Positions 53,057-60,659 of a stretch of 64,000 bases of DNA are shown one piece after another. The stretch's first letter is position 1. Each line of letters opens with the position of its first letter. The stretch is from Saprospira grandis (lineage in GTDB: Bacteria; Bacteroidota; Bacteroidia; Chitinophagales; Saprospiraceae). The stretch covers positions 930,001 to 994,000 of the forward strand of contig NZ_CP110854.1 in NCBI RefSeq assembly GCF_027594745.1. Direction: 5' to 3'. The translations under genes and the position numbers were made by a program. The notes beneath the pieces were generated by a model that saw only the letters and a list, made by a program, of their open reading frames with translations, was not told the DNA's origin and did not search any database.

Positions 53057-53325
53057 GGCCCATAAAAAAAGCATCTTGGCGCTGCTACACCAAGATGCCC
53101 AATAGGCTTACACCTATTCTCATGAAAAATCTACTAATTGTAAGGGTAAGCTGCTTTATTTCTTACCCTTTGCTGCTTAGCTAAGATAAGGATTTATTCT
53201 TAATAGGCCCTTATTTTAAAAGAACTTTATCATTTCCATTAAAAAGCTAATAATCAATATTCTTACAAGCTGCCCTGAAGGCCTATTGACAGCGGAGTAA
53301 ATCCCCCTTTTCCAATATTTTATTT
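53057..53325. other. Spacer between lipoprotein cluster and hemW
   Basis: About 270 bp without a gene. It holds the minus-strand-type hairpin at 53071-53098, a second hairpin (AAGGGTAAG / CTTACCCTT near 53142-53170) and a 20-codon frame starting MKNLLIVRVSCF that may be the stub of a further lipoprotein leader. Confidence 0.4.
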
Positions 53326-53333
53326 TAATTTTG
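53326..53333 (+). promoter_or_regulatory. Putative -7 element for hemW
   Basis: TAATTTTG matches TAnnTTTG and lies 26 bp before the hemW ATG. No convincing -33 TTG is seen at the right distance. Confidence 0.45.
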
Positions 53334-53359
53334 TGCCCTAACCATCAGACCTCTCCTCT

Positions 53360-54502
53360 ATGTCGGCACTCTATATCCATATCCCCTTTTGCAAACAAGC
53401 TTGCCATTATTGCAATTTCCACTTCTCTACTTCCCTAAAATATAAAGGGCAGATGCTTGAAGCCATCAGCAAAGAGCTGCTCCTGCAAAAAAATTATCTC
53501 CAAGGCGCCGAACTGCAGTCGGTCTATTTTGGCGGAGGAACCCCCTCCCTGCTCTCCGCCGCCGAGATTAACCAACTCTGGTCCATTATCGAAACACATT
53601 ACCCCCTCGGCCCAAATATGGAGGTCACCCTAGAGGCTAATCCAGATGATATGGGCCTCGATAAACTCCGAAGCTATAAGTTACATACGCCTATCAATCG
53701 CCTCAGCATCGGCCTGCAGTCCTTTTTGCCCGAAGAACTGAGCTATATGAACCGCGCCCACTCCGCAGAAGAAGCCGAAAACTGCCTGGCCAACGCCCTG
53801 GCCGTGGGCTTCAACCAACTTTCTGTAGATCTTATCTATGGCGGCCCTTTCCTCTCCGATGAGGATTGGCGAAAAACAATCCGAAAACTCTTCTCCTTTC
53901 AGGTCCCTCACCTCTCCGCCTATGCCCTCACCCTAGAACCCAATACCCCCCTCGAGCATCTTATCCGACGAAAGAAGTTGCCCACCCTAGATGAAGATAA
54001 AGCCGCCCGACATTTCGAAATCCTCCTCGAAGAATGCCAACTTCACAACTATGAGCAGTATGAGATTTCTAATTTCTGCCGCAATGAACAGTATGCCCAA
54101 CATAATTCGGCTTACTGGAAAAGTCGCCCATATCTCGGCATCGGCCCCTCAGCCCATAGCTTCAATGGCCATAGCCGACAATGGAATATCGCTCATAATA
54201 TGAAGTATATTAAGGCCCTAGAAAATAATGAATTGCTCTTCGAAATAGAGGAGCTCTCCCCCACAGAACAATTTAATGAGCTGCTCATGACCCGCCTGCG
54301 CACCAAATGGGGCCTCTCGCTCTTAGAGGTGGAACAACGCTGGGGAACAGCCACTAAAACTCAATTGCTGCAAACTATCCAACCCTTTATTCAAGATGAT
54401 TTGGCCCAGCTCCAAAATGAACATGTCTACCTCAGCAATGCAGGCAAACTCCTTAGCGACCATATTATTGCCGAGCTGTTTTTAGAGGATATTCCTGCCT
54501 AG
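53360..54502 (+). CDS. hemW: Radical SAM heme chaperone HemW
   Basis: The protein has 380 residues. The N-terminus SALYIHIPFCKQACHYCNFH carries the CxxxCxxC cluster motif of radical SAM enzymes. YFGGGTPSLL is the AdoMet-binding GGE-like region, NRLSIGLQSF and SVDLIYGGPF follow, and GIGPSAHSF is the HemW signature that separates it from HemN. HemW inserts heme into respiratory proteins and is not the coproporphyrinogen dehydrogenase it is often called. It is single-gene and followed by repeats. Confidence 0.93.
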   Translation: MSALYIHIPFCKQACHYCNFHFSTSLKYKGQMLEAISKELLLQKNYLQGAELQSVYFGGGTPSLLSAAEINQLWSIIETHYPLGPNMEVTLEANPDDMGLDKLRSYKLHTPINRLSIGLQSFLPEELSYMNRAHSAEEAENCLANALAVGFNQLSVDLIYGGPFLSDEDWRKTIRKLFSFQVPHLSAYALTLEPNTPLEHLIRRKKLPTLDEDKAARHFEILLEECQLHNYEQYEISNFCRNEQYAQHNSAYWKSRPYLGIGPSAHSFNGHSRQWNIAHNMKYIKALENNELLFEIEELSPTEQFNELLMTRLRTKWGLSLLEVEQRWGTATKTQLLQTIQPFIQDDLAQLQNEHVYLSNAGKLLSDHIIAELFLEDIPA

Positions 54503-54525
54503 CTTTTCTTTTCTTCTGTTTTTTT

Positions 54526-54692
54526 GGGGCTGCCCCTGCGGCCTGCGGCCTTGGGTCGGGCCATTGCGCAGCTCGCAGGTCTGCTCGGCCCTTCGGCGCT
54601 TGCAGCGCCTCGGTCTGCCGCCTGCGGCGGCCCTGCTACAGCCCCTCAGCCGAGGCGCTGCGCGCCTTTGCGGCGGCTTCGCCGCCTGCTAT
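54526..54692 (-). repeat. Dispersed GC-rich modular repeat, copy 10
   Basis: It opens TTTTTTTGGGGCTGCCCC and contains GCAGCTCGCAGGTCTGCTCG, GGCGCTTGCAGCGCC, CTCGGTCTGCC, and then extra stems GAGGCGCTGCGCGCCT and GGCGGCTTCGCCGCC at the far end in place of the CTAGCGATGTGC box. Confidence 0.75.
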
Positions 54693-54697
54693 ACGCA

Positions 54698-54729
54698 AAA
54701 CGGACCGCCAAATACTTGGCGGTCCGTTT
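54698..54729. terminator. Hairpin terminator between hemW and pepD
   Basis: AAACGGACCGCCAA and TTGGCGGTCCGTTT form a perfect 14-bp stem around ATAC, between two dispersed repeats and between convergent genes. Confidence 0.8.
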
Positions 54730-54750
54730 CTATTTGGTCCAATTGGCGCC

Positions 54751-54890
54751 CTACAGGCCCCGAAGGGGCCGCAGGCCTAGGGGCCTGAAAGGGTGCCGCG
54801 AAGCGGCAGACCCAGCAGGCGAAGCCTGCGCAGGGCCGAGCAGACCTGCGAGCCCTGAAAGGGCCCGGCCGCCAAAGGCGGCAGGCCCCA
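54751..54890 (+). repeat. Dispersed GC-rich modular repeat, copy 11
   Basis: It contains CAGGCCCCGAAGGGGCC, GCAGGCCTAGGGGCCTGAAA, CAGACCCAGCAGGC, GCGCAGGGCCGAGCAGACCT and CCGCCAAAGGCGG near AGGCCCC plus an A run. Only 60 bp separate it from inverted copy 10. Confidence 0.83.
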
Positions 54891-54897
54891 AAAAATA

Positions 54898-56346
54898 CTA
54901 CTTCAACTGCCCTAAAGCATCTAGCAAATAAGCCCAGAATTTCTGTACCGAACTGATCTGTACCCGCTCATCAGGAGAATGCGCCCCCCGAATGTTGGGC
55001 CCAAAAGAAATCATCTGCATCTCCGGGTAATGACGGCCCAAAATACCACACTCCAAACCCGCATGACAGGCATTCACATCAGGCTCCTCCTCAAAACGAT
55101 CAAGGAAAAGCTGACGCATTTGGTCCACCAAACTAGAAGCCGGCAAAGGCTCCCAACCCGGATAACTGCCCGACAACTGCGTGTCGGCCCCCAATAGTTC
55201 ATACAATCCCTCTATGCTCTCGGCCAAAGCCCATTTCTCCGTGTCTACGGAGCTGCGACAAAGACAAAGCACACTGTATTCCCCATTTTTGACCAGCAAA
55301 CGGGCCAAGTTATTAGAGGTTTGGACCAAGCCCTCGATCTCGGGACTCATTCTGAAGATGCCGTTGGGCGTAGCCAATACCGCCGATAATAGGGCTTTTT
55401 GCTCCGCTTCTCCCAACTTGATAGCCGGTAGAGCTACCTCCTCTGCAGTGAGGCTAAGGCCTGGGTCAGTGCTGGCATATTCCGCCTTGAGCTCGGCCTC
55501 CAAAGCGGCTAACTGTTCTTTGCATTGGGCCGCTTCTGCCTTGGGCAAAACCACAATAGCCCAGGCCTCTCGGGGAATTGCATTGCGCAATCCTCCCCCA
55601 TCAAATTGGGCCAAAGACAAGGGAGAAAGCGCCCGAAGAACACGGGCCAATAATAGGTTGGCATTGCCCAAACCCTTAATAATATCCATCCCAGAATGTC
55701 CACCACTCAAGCCTTTCAAACTGATTTTTAGGGCCAAGTCTTCCTCTGCCCCTAGGGCCATAGGCGTATAGCTGCCCGCTACCGAGATATCTACCCCACC
55801 AGCACAACCAATGGTCAATTCTTTGTCGTCTTCTGTGTCCAGATTGAGCAAGTAGTCTGACTTTAACCAGTTGGGGCCCAAGCCCAAAGCACCCGTCATC
55901 CCCGTCTCTTCATCTATGGTAAATAGGGCCTCCAAAGGCGGATGCGGAATATCCGTACTGGCCAATAGGGCCATAATAGCCGCCACGCCAATGCCATTAT
56001 CTGCCCCCAAGGTGGTGCCCTTGGCCTTTACCCAATCCCCCTCTACATACATCTCGATCCCCTGACTTGAAAAATCAAAGTCGGTATCCGCATTCTTCTG
56101 ATGTACCATGTCCAAATGGCTCTGCAAAAGAATAGTAGGACGGTCCTCTAGACCTGCTGTGGCTGGCTTTCGGACCAAAATATTCCCGACTTCATCCTCC
56201 TCGGCCACTAATCCCAATTTGGATACATATTCACGCATAAATGCACATACTGCCTCCTCTTTTTTAGAGGGCCGAGGCACCGCATTTAGCTGACTAAAGG
56301 CCTCCCATAATGCTTTTGGGGCCAATTCTGCTACTTTCTGACTCAT
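54898..56346 (-). CDS. pepD: Aminoacyl-histidine dipeptidase (M20 family)
   Basis: The protein has 482 residues. Metal-binding M20 motifs are LLQSHLDMVHQK (His and Asp), GTTLGADNGIGVA (bridging Asp), TIDEETGMTGA (catalytic Glu) and the late CHAGLECGIL, with SGGHSGMDI in the lid/dimer domain. It cleaves Xaa-His dipeptides such as carnosine and other unblocked dipeptides. The length fits PepD. It is transcribed towards hemW. The region upstream holds the 22-bp array. Confidence 0.93.
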   Translation of the reverse strand: MSQKVAELAPKALWEAFSQLNAVPRPSKKEEAVCAFMREYVSKLGLVAEEDEVGNILVRKPATAGLEDRPTILLQSHLDMVHQKNADTDFDFSSQGIEMYVEGDWVKAKGTTLGADNGIGVAAIMALLASTDIPHPPLEALFTIDEETGMTGALGLGPNWLKSDYLLNLDTEDDKELTIGCAGGVDISVAGSYTPMALGAEEDLALKISLKGLSGGHSGMDIIKGLGNANLLLARVLRALSPLSLAQFDGGGLRNAIPREAWAIVVLPKAEAAQCKEQLAALEAELKAEYASTDPGLSLTAEEVALPAIKLGEAEQKALLSAVLATPNGIFRMSPEIEGLVQTSNNLARLLVKNGEYSVLCLCRSSVDTEKWALAESIEGLYELLGADTQLSGSYPGWEPLPASSLVDQMRQLFLDRFEEEPDVNACHAGLECGILGRHYPEMQMISFGPNIRGAHSPDERVQISSVQKFWAYLLDALGQLK

Positions 56347-56468
56347 GATTATATAGTATATTTGTTAGGCCAAAAAGCTAAGGAAAATTTAGATAATGCC
56401 AAGGGATCAGCCCTATTTCTATCTGGCTTTTGCCTTTTATTTCGACGAAGGGCTTGCCGTAGTCCTCA

Positions 56469-56908
56469 GGAGGGCTTACTCTACCCCTTTCGAGGGCTTA
56501 CTCTACCCCTCTCGAGGGGTTACCCTACCCCTCCCGAGGGGTTACCCTACCCCTCCCGAGGGGGTGCTCTACCCCTCTCGAGGGTTTACCTTAGCCCTCC
56601 CGAGGGCTGCCACTAATCATCTAGAGGGTTCTTATTAGTCCTCAGAGGGATTCATGAACCCCCAGAACTTCACTTAAAGTAGCCCTAAAGAGGACCTAAA
56701 CAAGTCCTAGCGAGGACTAGGGGCCAATCAAAAGAGGGCTTGGGCAAGCCCTAAAGACCATTTAGTCTATAGCAATTGAGGACTTGCCTAAGTCCATTGG
56801 AGGAGGTAGTAAAATGGAAGCGAGGACTTGCCTAGGTCCTGCCGAGGACCTAGGCAACATCAACGGAGGACCTATTAAAGTGCTACTGAGGGGGTAGAGT
56901 AATCCAAA
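56469..56908. repeat. 22-bp tandem hairpin array, about 20 units
   Basis: Units start at 56469, 491, 513, 535, 557, 579, 601, 623, about 644 and 666, then 689, 711, 733, 755, 777, 799, 821, 843, 865 and 887. NGAGG opens 17 of the 20 units. Many units fold on themselves and the stem letters change together: GGGG-TTACCCTA-CCCC, GGAC-CTAAACAA-GTCC, GGGC-TTGGGCAA-GCCC, GGAC-TTGCCTAG-GTCC. A 22-bp period does not keep a codon frame, so it is not a protein repeat. There is no spacer/repeat alternation of CRISPR type. Confidence 0.85.
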
Positions 56909-57001
56909 TGGCCAATTACAGCCTATTTAGTAGGCCCTAGCTAAAAGCCCCCTTCTTTTATTTCTAAGATAAAAAGCAGAACTTGGGCAAAAATCAGTTA
57001 T

Positions 57002-58273
57002 ATGCCACAGCTTATCCGCTTTCTTATTTTGCTTTGTTTTCCCTTTTTTCTTTTTGCTCAGCAGCCCTTGCGTTTGGTCGATCAACAACTGGAGCAGCTA
57101 GTCCCTTTAGCAAACGGAGACTGGGGCTGGAGACCATTTTTAGAGTTGCCTAGTTCTTTAAAAACAGTAACGGGCCAAGGGGAAGACATTTGGGCCATTA
57201 GTTTGGCCAATGAACTATTGCACTATAATAGAAGTCGAGATTATTGGGAAAACCTAGGCCAAATTGAAGGCCTTCCGGCCCTCATTCAAAGGAGTTTCCT
57301 CTATAAGGAGCAGCTGTATTTTCAATCTGGGGCCCTACTCTACAGTCTAGGGCTAGCAGCCAAGGCCCAGCCAACTGTAGTCAAAAGAGGGCTGCCGTTG
57401 CTGCTATCCAACTGGAGCTATCTGCCCAATCAGGGCCGTTTTTGGGCCATGCAATCTAGTGGGGCGCCCATCTTTTTTGAGCCCGAGAGTGGCGTCATTG
57501 AACGGCCCAAAAAAACCTGGTTTAGAAATTTTGCTCGGGGACAAAGCCAGGCAGAGGGACAACTTTGGCCCATAGATGCAGAGCAGTTTTTATACTTTAG
57601 TGTAGGGGCCCAAGAGCTCTACCTACTCAATATGGCCAATTATGAAGCCTATAAATTGGGGCCAGTTCAGGGCATACAACCCAAGGCCGAAGTTCTTAGC
57701 CTCAGTGGCCCTGAGCTTAAAAGCTTTCTTCCGCCAACGGCCAGCCGTTTGTATTGGGGGAAAGGCCTGCGAGGAGGCCGAATTAGCTGGTGGCAGCACC
57801 CTAGTTCAGAAATTGACCACTTTGAGCTAGAACGTAAAGAGGGAAGCAACAGCCCTTGGCTGATTGTCGGCAGCCTCAACGCCTATAATCCACCCCATCA
57901 GGCAGGCTTTCATGCCCTAGATGATAGTCGCAAAAGGGGCAAAGCGACGAGCTACCGCCTACTAGCGGTTAATCCTTGGGGGCATAAGCGCTATTTACAA
58001 GAAATCTGCCTGGGCCCAGCCTGCCCTAAGGTCCAATTAGGTCCCAATATTTTATCGGCCCAAGAAGATTTACGGCTCTATTTATCGGCCTTAAAGGGAG
58101 AATGGCTGAAAATAAAATGGAAAAGGGGCGGTAAAGTCGTTCAAAGCCAAGAAATCTATCTGGATTTACCCACATATCAATTAACTTTGCCCGGACAGGC
58201 AGCTGGTCATTATGAGCTGTCTATTGAAAATGCCGACAACTGCCAGCGATTTCAGTTGTTTTATGGTTTTTAG
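57002..58273 (+). CDS. Secreted protein with possible propeller and fibronectin-like regions, unknown
   Basis: The protein has 423 residues. A signal peptide (MPQLIRFLILLCFPFFLFAQ) starts it. Residues about 25-235 have irregular beta repeats with Trp and Gly (GEDIWAISLANELLHYNRSR, DYWENLGQIEGLP), reminiscent of a propeller. About 255-330 is fibronectin-III-like (ISWWQHPSSEIDHFELERKE, TSYRLLAVNPWG). There is no T9SS C-terminal domain. The stop is in frame with, and 18 bp before, the TTG start of the next gene. I recognise no named family; an envelope or extracellular role is inferred. Confidence 0.7.
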   Translation: MPQLIRFLILLCFPFFLFAQQPLRLVDQQLEQLVPLANGDWGWRPFLELPSSLKTVTGQGEDIWAISLANELLHYNRSRDYWENLGQIEGLPALIQRSFLYKEQLYFQSGALLYSLGLAAKAQPTVVKRGLPLLLSNWSYLPNQGRFWAMQSSGAPIFFEPESGVIERPKKTWFRNFARGQSQAEGQLWPIDAEQFLYFSVGAQELYLLNMANYEAYKLGPVQGIQPKAEVLSLSGPELKSFLPPTASRLYWGKGLRGGRISWWQHPSSEIDHFELERKEGSNSPWLIVGSLNAYNPPHQAGFHALDDSRKRGKATSYRLLAVNPWGHKRYLQEICLGPACPKVQLGPNILSAQEDLRLYLSALKGEWLKIKWKRGGKVVQSQEIYLDLPTYQLTLPGQAAGHYELSIENADNCQRFQLFYGF

Positions 58274-58291
58274 CGAACAAAATCGAGATTA

Positions 58292-59572
58292 TTGGAGACG
58301 CAGCAAGCAAAAGCCCCTCTTATTTGGGCCTTAGCGGCTAGTTTGGGCAGTGGATTACTGCTGGCCTTTAGCCTTTCGACATATAGTATTCTATTGACGG
58401 CTTTCTTTGCCTTTATTCCTTTGCTTTGGCTTAGTAGAAGGCAGAGCTTTTGGCCTTTTGTAGGCTTTAGTATCTTAAGCAACCTACTTACTTTTGGCCT
58501 CTTGGCTCCTCAGGCCATAGAGACTGCAAGCCTGCCTATGGGGCTGTTTTCTTGGGCCTTTGTCAGTCTGTTGTTTAGTATTCCCTGGGCCATGCTTTGG
58601 CTGATTCATCATCGGCACAATGCCAAATTGGGCTATTGGGCTTTTGTGAGTAGCTATTTGGCGCTGGAGTGGATGCAAGGGCAGTTTAGTGGACATTGGG
58701 CAGGTTGGCAGCTAGGAAGCTTGCCCCTGCTTTTTGGAAATAGTTGGCAGGCCTTAACGGTTGTGGGTACCGGGGGCGCTAGTTTATGGATCCTCAGTCT
58801 GAATATTCAGTGGTTTCGCTTTCTATTTCCGGCCCAAGCCAAAAGTAGAAAAGGCGCTATTTGGGCCGGCATTCCTTTGGTCCTCCTTCCCTTTGTCCTC
58901 AGTTTGTTTATGGGGGCAGTGCAAAAGGGAGATTCGGGCAGTTTTGTTTATCAGTCTAGCTACAAGAGCCAAAAGGGCCGCTTACTGCTAGGCCAAGCCC
59001 CCAAAGAAGAGATTCCAGAAAATGCCCTTTATGCCCAAGAAAAGCCTTTAAATGGTTGGGCCTATTTGGCCGGACAAGATAGTTTGGGTAGCCTTCGGTT
59101 TTGGCAAAAAGGAGAGCGGCAGCCACTGAGTAGCCAAGCCTTTTCTGTTCGGACCATTTTGGGGGTAGAGCAGCGCTTTTTTCAGTTTATCGATTGGCAG
59201 GGCTCTCGCCTACTCCTGCTCAATGCCCATAGCCTAAAACGCACGGCCCCTATCCGAGAGGGCCTACAAAAAGGAGCACAAACCGTTATTGCCTTTAGTC
59301 CAGACAGCAGTTTATCGCCAGTTTTATACCGCTCGGCTAGGGCCCGTGCCCAAGAGAGTGGCAGCGATATTATTTTGGTCCAAAAAAAGAAAGCTCATCA
59401 TTTTTCGGCCAATGGCGACTACCAAGCCCTAGAAGATGGCCAAACCTGCAGCCCTAAAATATGGTCCCCTACATTTTTTGCCCAATATGGCGATTTGCCT
59501 GGGCGATTGTCTATCTTTTTGGCGGCCTGGTTGGCTCTAGCCAGCATTGTCAAACCCTTCCGTAAAAAATAA
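58292..59572 (+). CDS. Lnt-like membrane protein with degenerate nitrilase domain
   Basis: The protein has 426 residues from TTG 58292; there is no ATG between the previous stop and this point. The first 215 residues contain six or more membrane segments in the order of apolipoprotein N-acyltransferase, including LALEWMQGQFSGHWAGWQLG, which matches the Lnt EW...G(F/W)PW region. The nitrilase-like part (about 230-395) lacks the catalytic CYE motif: where it should be, the sequence is LLLLNAHSL. The end FAQYGDLPGRLSIFLAAW matches the Lnt tail. I infer an Lnt homologue that has lost acyl transfer by the usual triad. Confidence 0.7.
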   Translation: METQQAKAPLIWALAASLGSGLLLAFSLSTYSILLTAFFAFIPLLWLSRRQSFWPFVGFSILSNLLTFGLLAPQAIETASLPMGLFSWAFVSLLFSIPWAMLWLIHHRHNAKLGYWAFVSSYLALEWMQGQFSGHWAGWQLGSLPLLFGNSWQALTVVGTGGASLWILSLNIQWFRFLFPAQAKSRKGAIWAGIPLVLLPFVLSLFMGAVQKGDSGSFVYQSSYKSQKGRLLLGQAPKEEIPENALYAQEKPLNGWAYLAGQDSLGSLRFWQKGERQPLSSQAFSVRTILGVEQRFFQFIDWQGSRLLLLNAHSLKRTAPIREGLQKGAQTVIAFSPDSSLSPVLYRSARARAQESGSDIILVQKKKAHHFSANGDYQALEDGQTCSPKIWSPTFFAQYGDLPGRLSIFLAAWLALASIVKPFRKK

Positions 59573-59580
59573 TTTAGCTC

Positions 59581-60315
59581 ATGAGTATGAAAAATGAAGA
59601 TATAGAACTCGAACAGGAGGTCCTTCAAGCAGAATATATGCAGGCTCAGCAACCTGCGCTTTTGGTCCTTTTGGCCCAAGGTATTTCTATTGTTTTCCAC
59701 CCTTTTCTGATTTTGCTCTACGCCTTTGTCCTTTTGGCCTATTGCAATCCCTTTTTGTTTCGGGTGAGTAGCTTTGCCGCCGTTTTCGAGAATAAGGTCA
59801 ATAGTATGCTCTTTATTTGGTTGGCCATTTTCTCTTTTGCGGTCCCTCTGCTCACGGTTCTCATGATGCGGGCCCTCAATTTTGTCTCTTCCCTACAGAT
59901 GCCTGGCCGCATGGAACGCATCGGCCCCTATATTGTGGTGGGCCTTTTATATATGGTCATTTTTGTCAATTTTAAAAATAATCCCGGCGTCCCTCTAGAA
60001 CTAACGGCCTTTGCTTTGGGCAGTACGATTGCGCTGTTCATCTCTTTTTTCTTCAATCTATTTAGCAAAATTAGTGTGCATACTACGGGCATGGGCGGCC
60101 TAGTGGCCATGACCCTACTTGCCGTGAGCAGAAGCTATGATGGCCAGGGCTACTTGTTAGTTTGGGTGGTTTTACTGGCTGGTCTGGTGGGTACGGCCCG
60201 TCTGCTCCTCGGCGCCCATAAAACCAAGGAGGTTTATGGCGGCTATGCCTCTGGCTTTATGGGCCAAATGATCGCCTTTAATTATTTGTTTGCCACTGCT
60301 GCCGAACAGATGTAG
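59581..60315 (+). CDS. PAP2-like integral membrane protein
   Basis: The protein has 244 residues. Six hydrophobic segments are visible, starting near 38-60 and ending near 205-240. SKISVHTTGMGGLVAMTLLA looks like the PAP2 SxH core region, and GLVGTARLLLGAHKTKEVYG like the later RxxxGxH(xxx)D motif, with D replaced by E in HKTKEV. It may be a lipid phosphate phosphatase or an inactive relative. It lies 8 bp after the Lnt-like gene, in the same unit. Confidence 0.65.
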   Translation: MSMKNEDIELEQEVLQAEYMQAQQPALLVLLAQGISIVFHPFLILLYAFVLLAYCNPFLFRVSSFAAVFENKVNSMLFIWLAIFSFAVPLLTVLMMRALNFVSSLQMPGRMERIGPYIVVGLLYMVIFVNFKNNPGVPLELTAFALGSTIALFISFFFNLFSKISVHTTGMGGLVAMTLLAVSRSYDGQGYLLVWVVLLAGLVGTARLLLGAHKTKEVYGGYASGFMGQMIAFNYLFATAAEQM

Positions 60316-60334
60316 AGGGGAGCTCTGCTGTTTT

Positions 60335-60578
60335 GGGGCCTCCTGCCTACGGCAGGCGCTACGTTTCGCAGCTCGCAGGTCTGCTCGGCCCTTCGGCGCA
60401 AAGCGCCTCGGTCTGGCCTTCGGCCACTGCTGCACATCGCTAGGCCAGTCCTCCCTTCGGTCGTCCTCTAGCGCCTCTTTAAGGCTGCTTATTACAGCTC
60501 GCTGTTTGCCTTAAATTCCTTTGCTCGGCCTTAATAACTGCTGCACATCGGTTACTCCCTTTGGTCGTCCTCTAAGGC
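60335..60578 (-). repeat. Dispersed GC-rich modular repeat, copy 12 (with degenerate tail)
   Basis: The core (60335-60446) is well kept: GGGGCCTCCTGCCTACGGCA, GCGCTACGTTTCGCAGCTCG, GGTCTGCTCGGCCC, CTCGGTCTGGCC and TGCACATCGCTAGGCC. The tail contains CTCCCTTCGGTCGTCCTCTA, a fragment CTGCACATCGG, and a second CTCCCTTTGGTCGTCCTCTA, like pieces of a second unit. Confidence 0.82.
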
Positions 60579-60610
60579 CCTAAACAAGCTGTACTTTTGG
60601 ACCAACAAAA

Positions 60611-60639
60611 AGCCCCCGCAGTCAGAGACTGCGGGGGCT
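60611..60639. terminator. Bidirectional terminator between PAP2-like gene and retron RT
   Basis: AGCCCCCGCAGTC pairs perfectly with GACTGCGGGGGCT around AGA, with T-rich sequence downstream on plus and A-rich on the other side (T-rich on minus). It ends the RT transcript 21 bp after its stop. Confidence 0.9.
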
Positions 60640-60659
60640 TCCTTTTTGCCTTGACTAAC

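Noticed and set aside
56362..56638. Frames with Pro-Ser-Arg-Gly repeats in the 22-bp array
   Set aside because: They arise because 22-bp units lack stops; the period is not a codon multiple and the rest of the array has no frame.
56469..56908. CRISPR array
   Set aside because: Units are contiguous with no unique spacers of constant length and no long conserved repeat; there are no cas genes.
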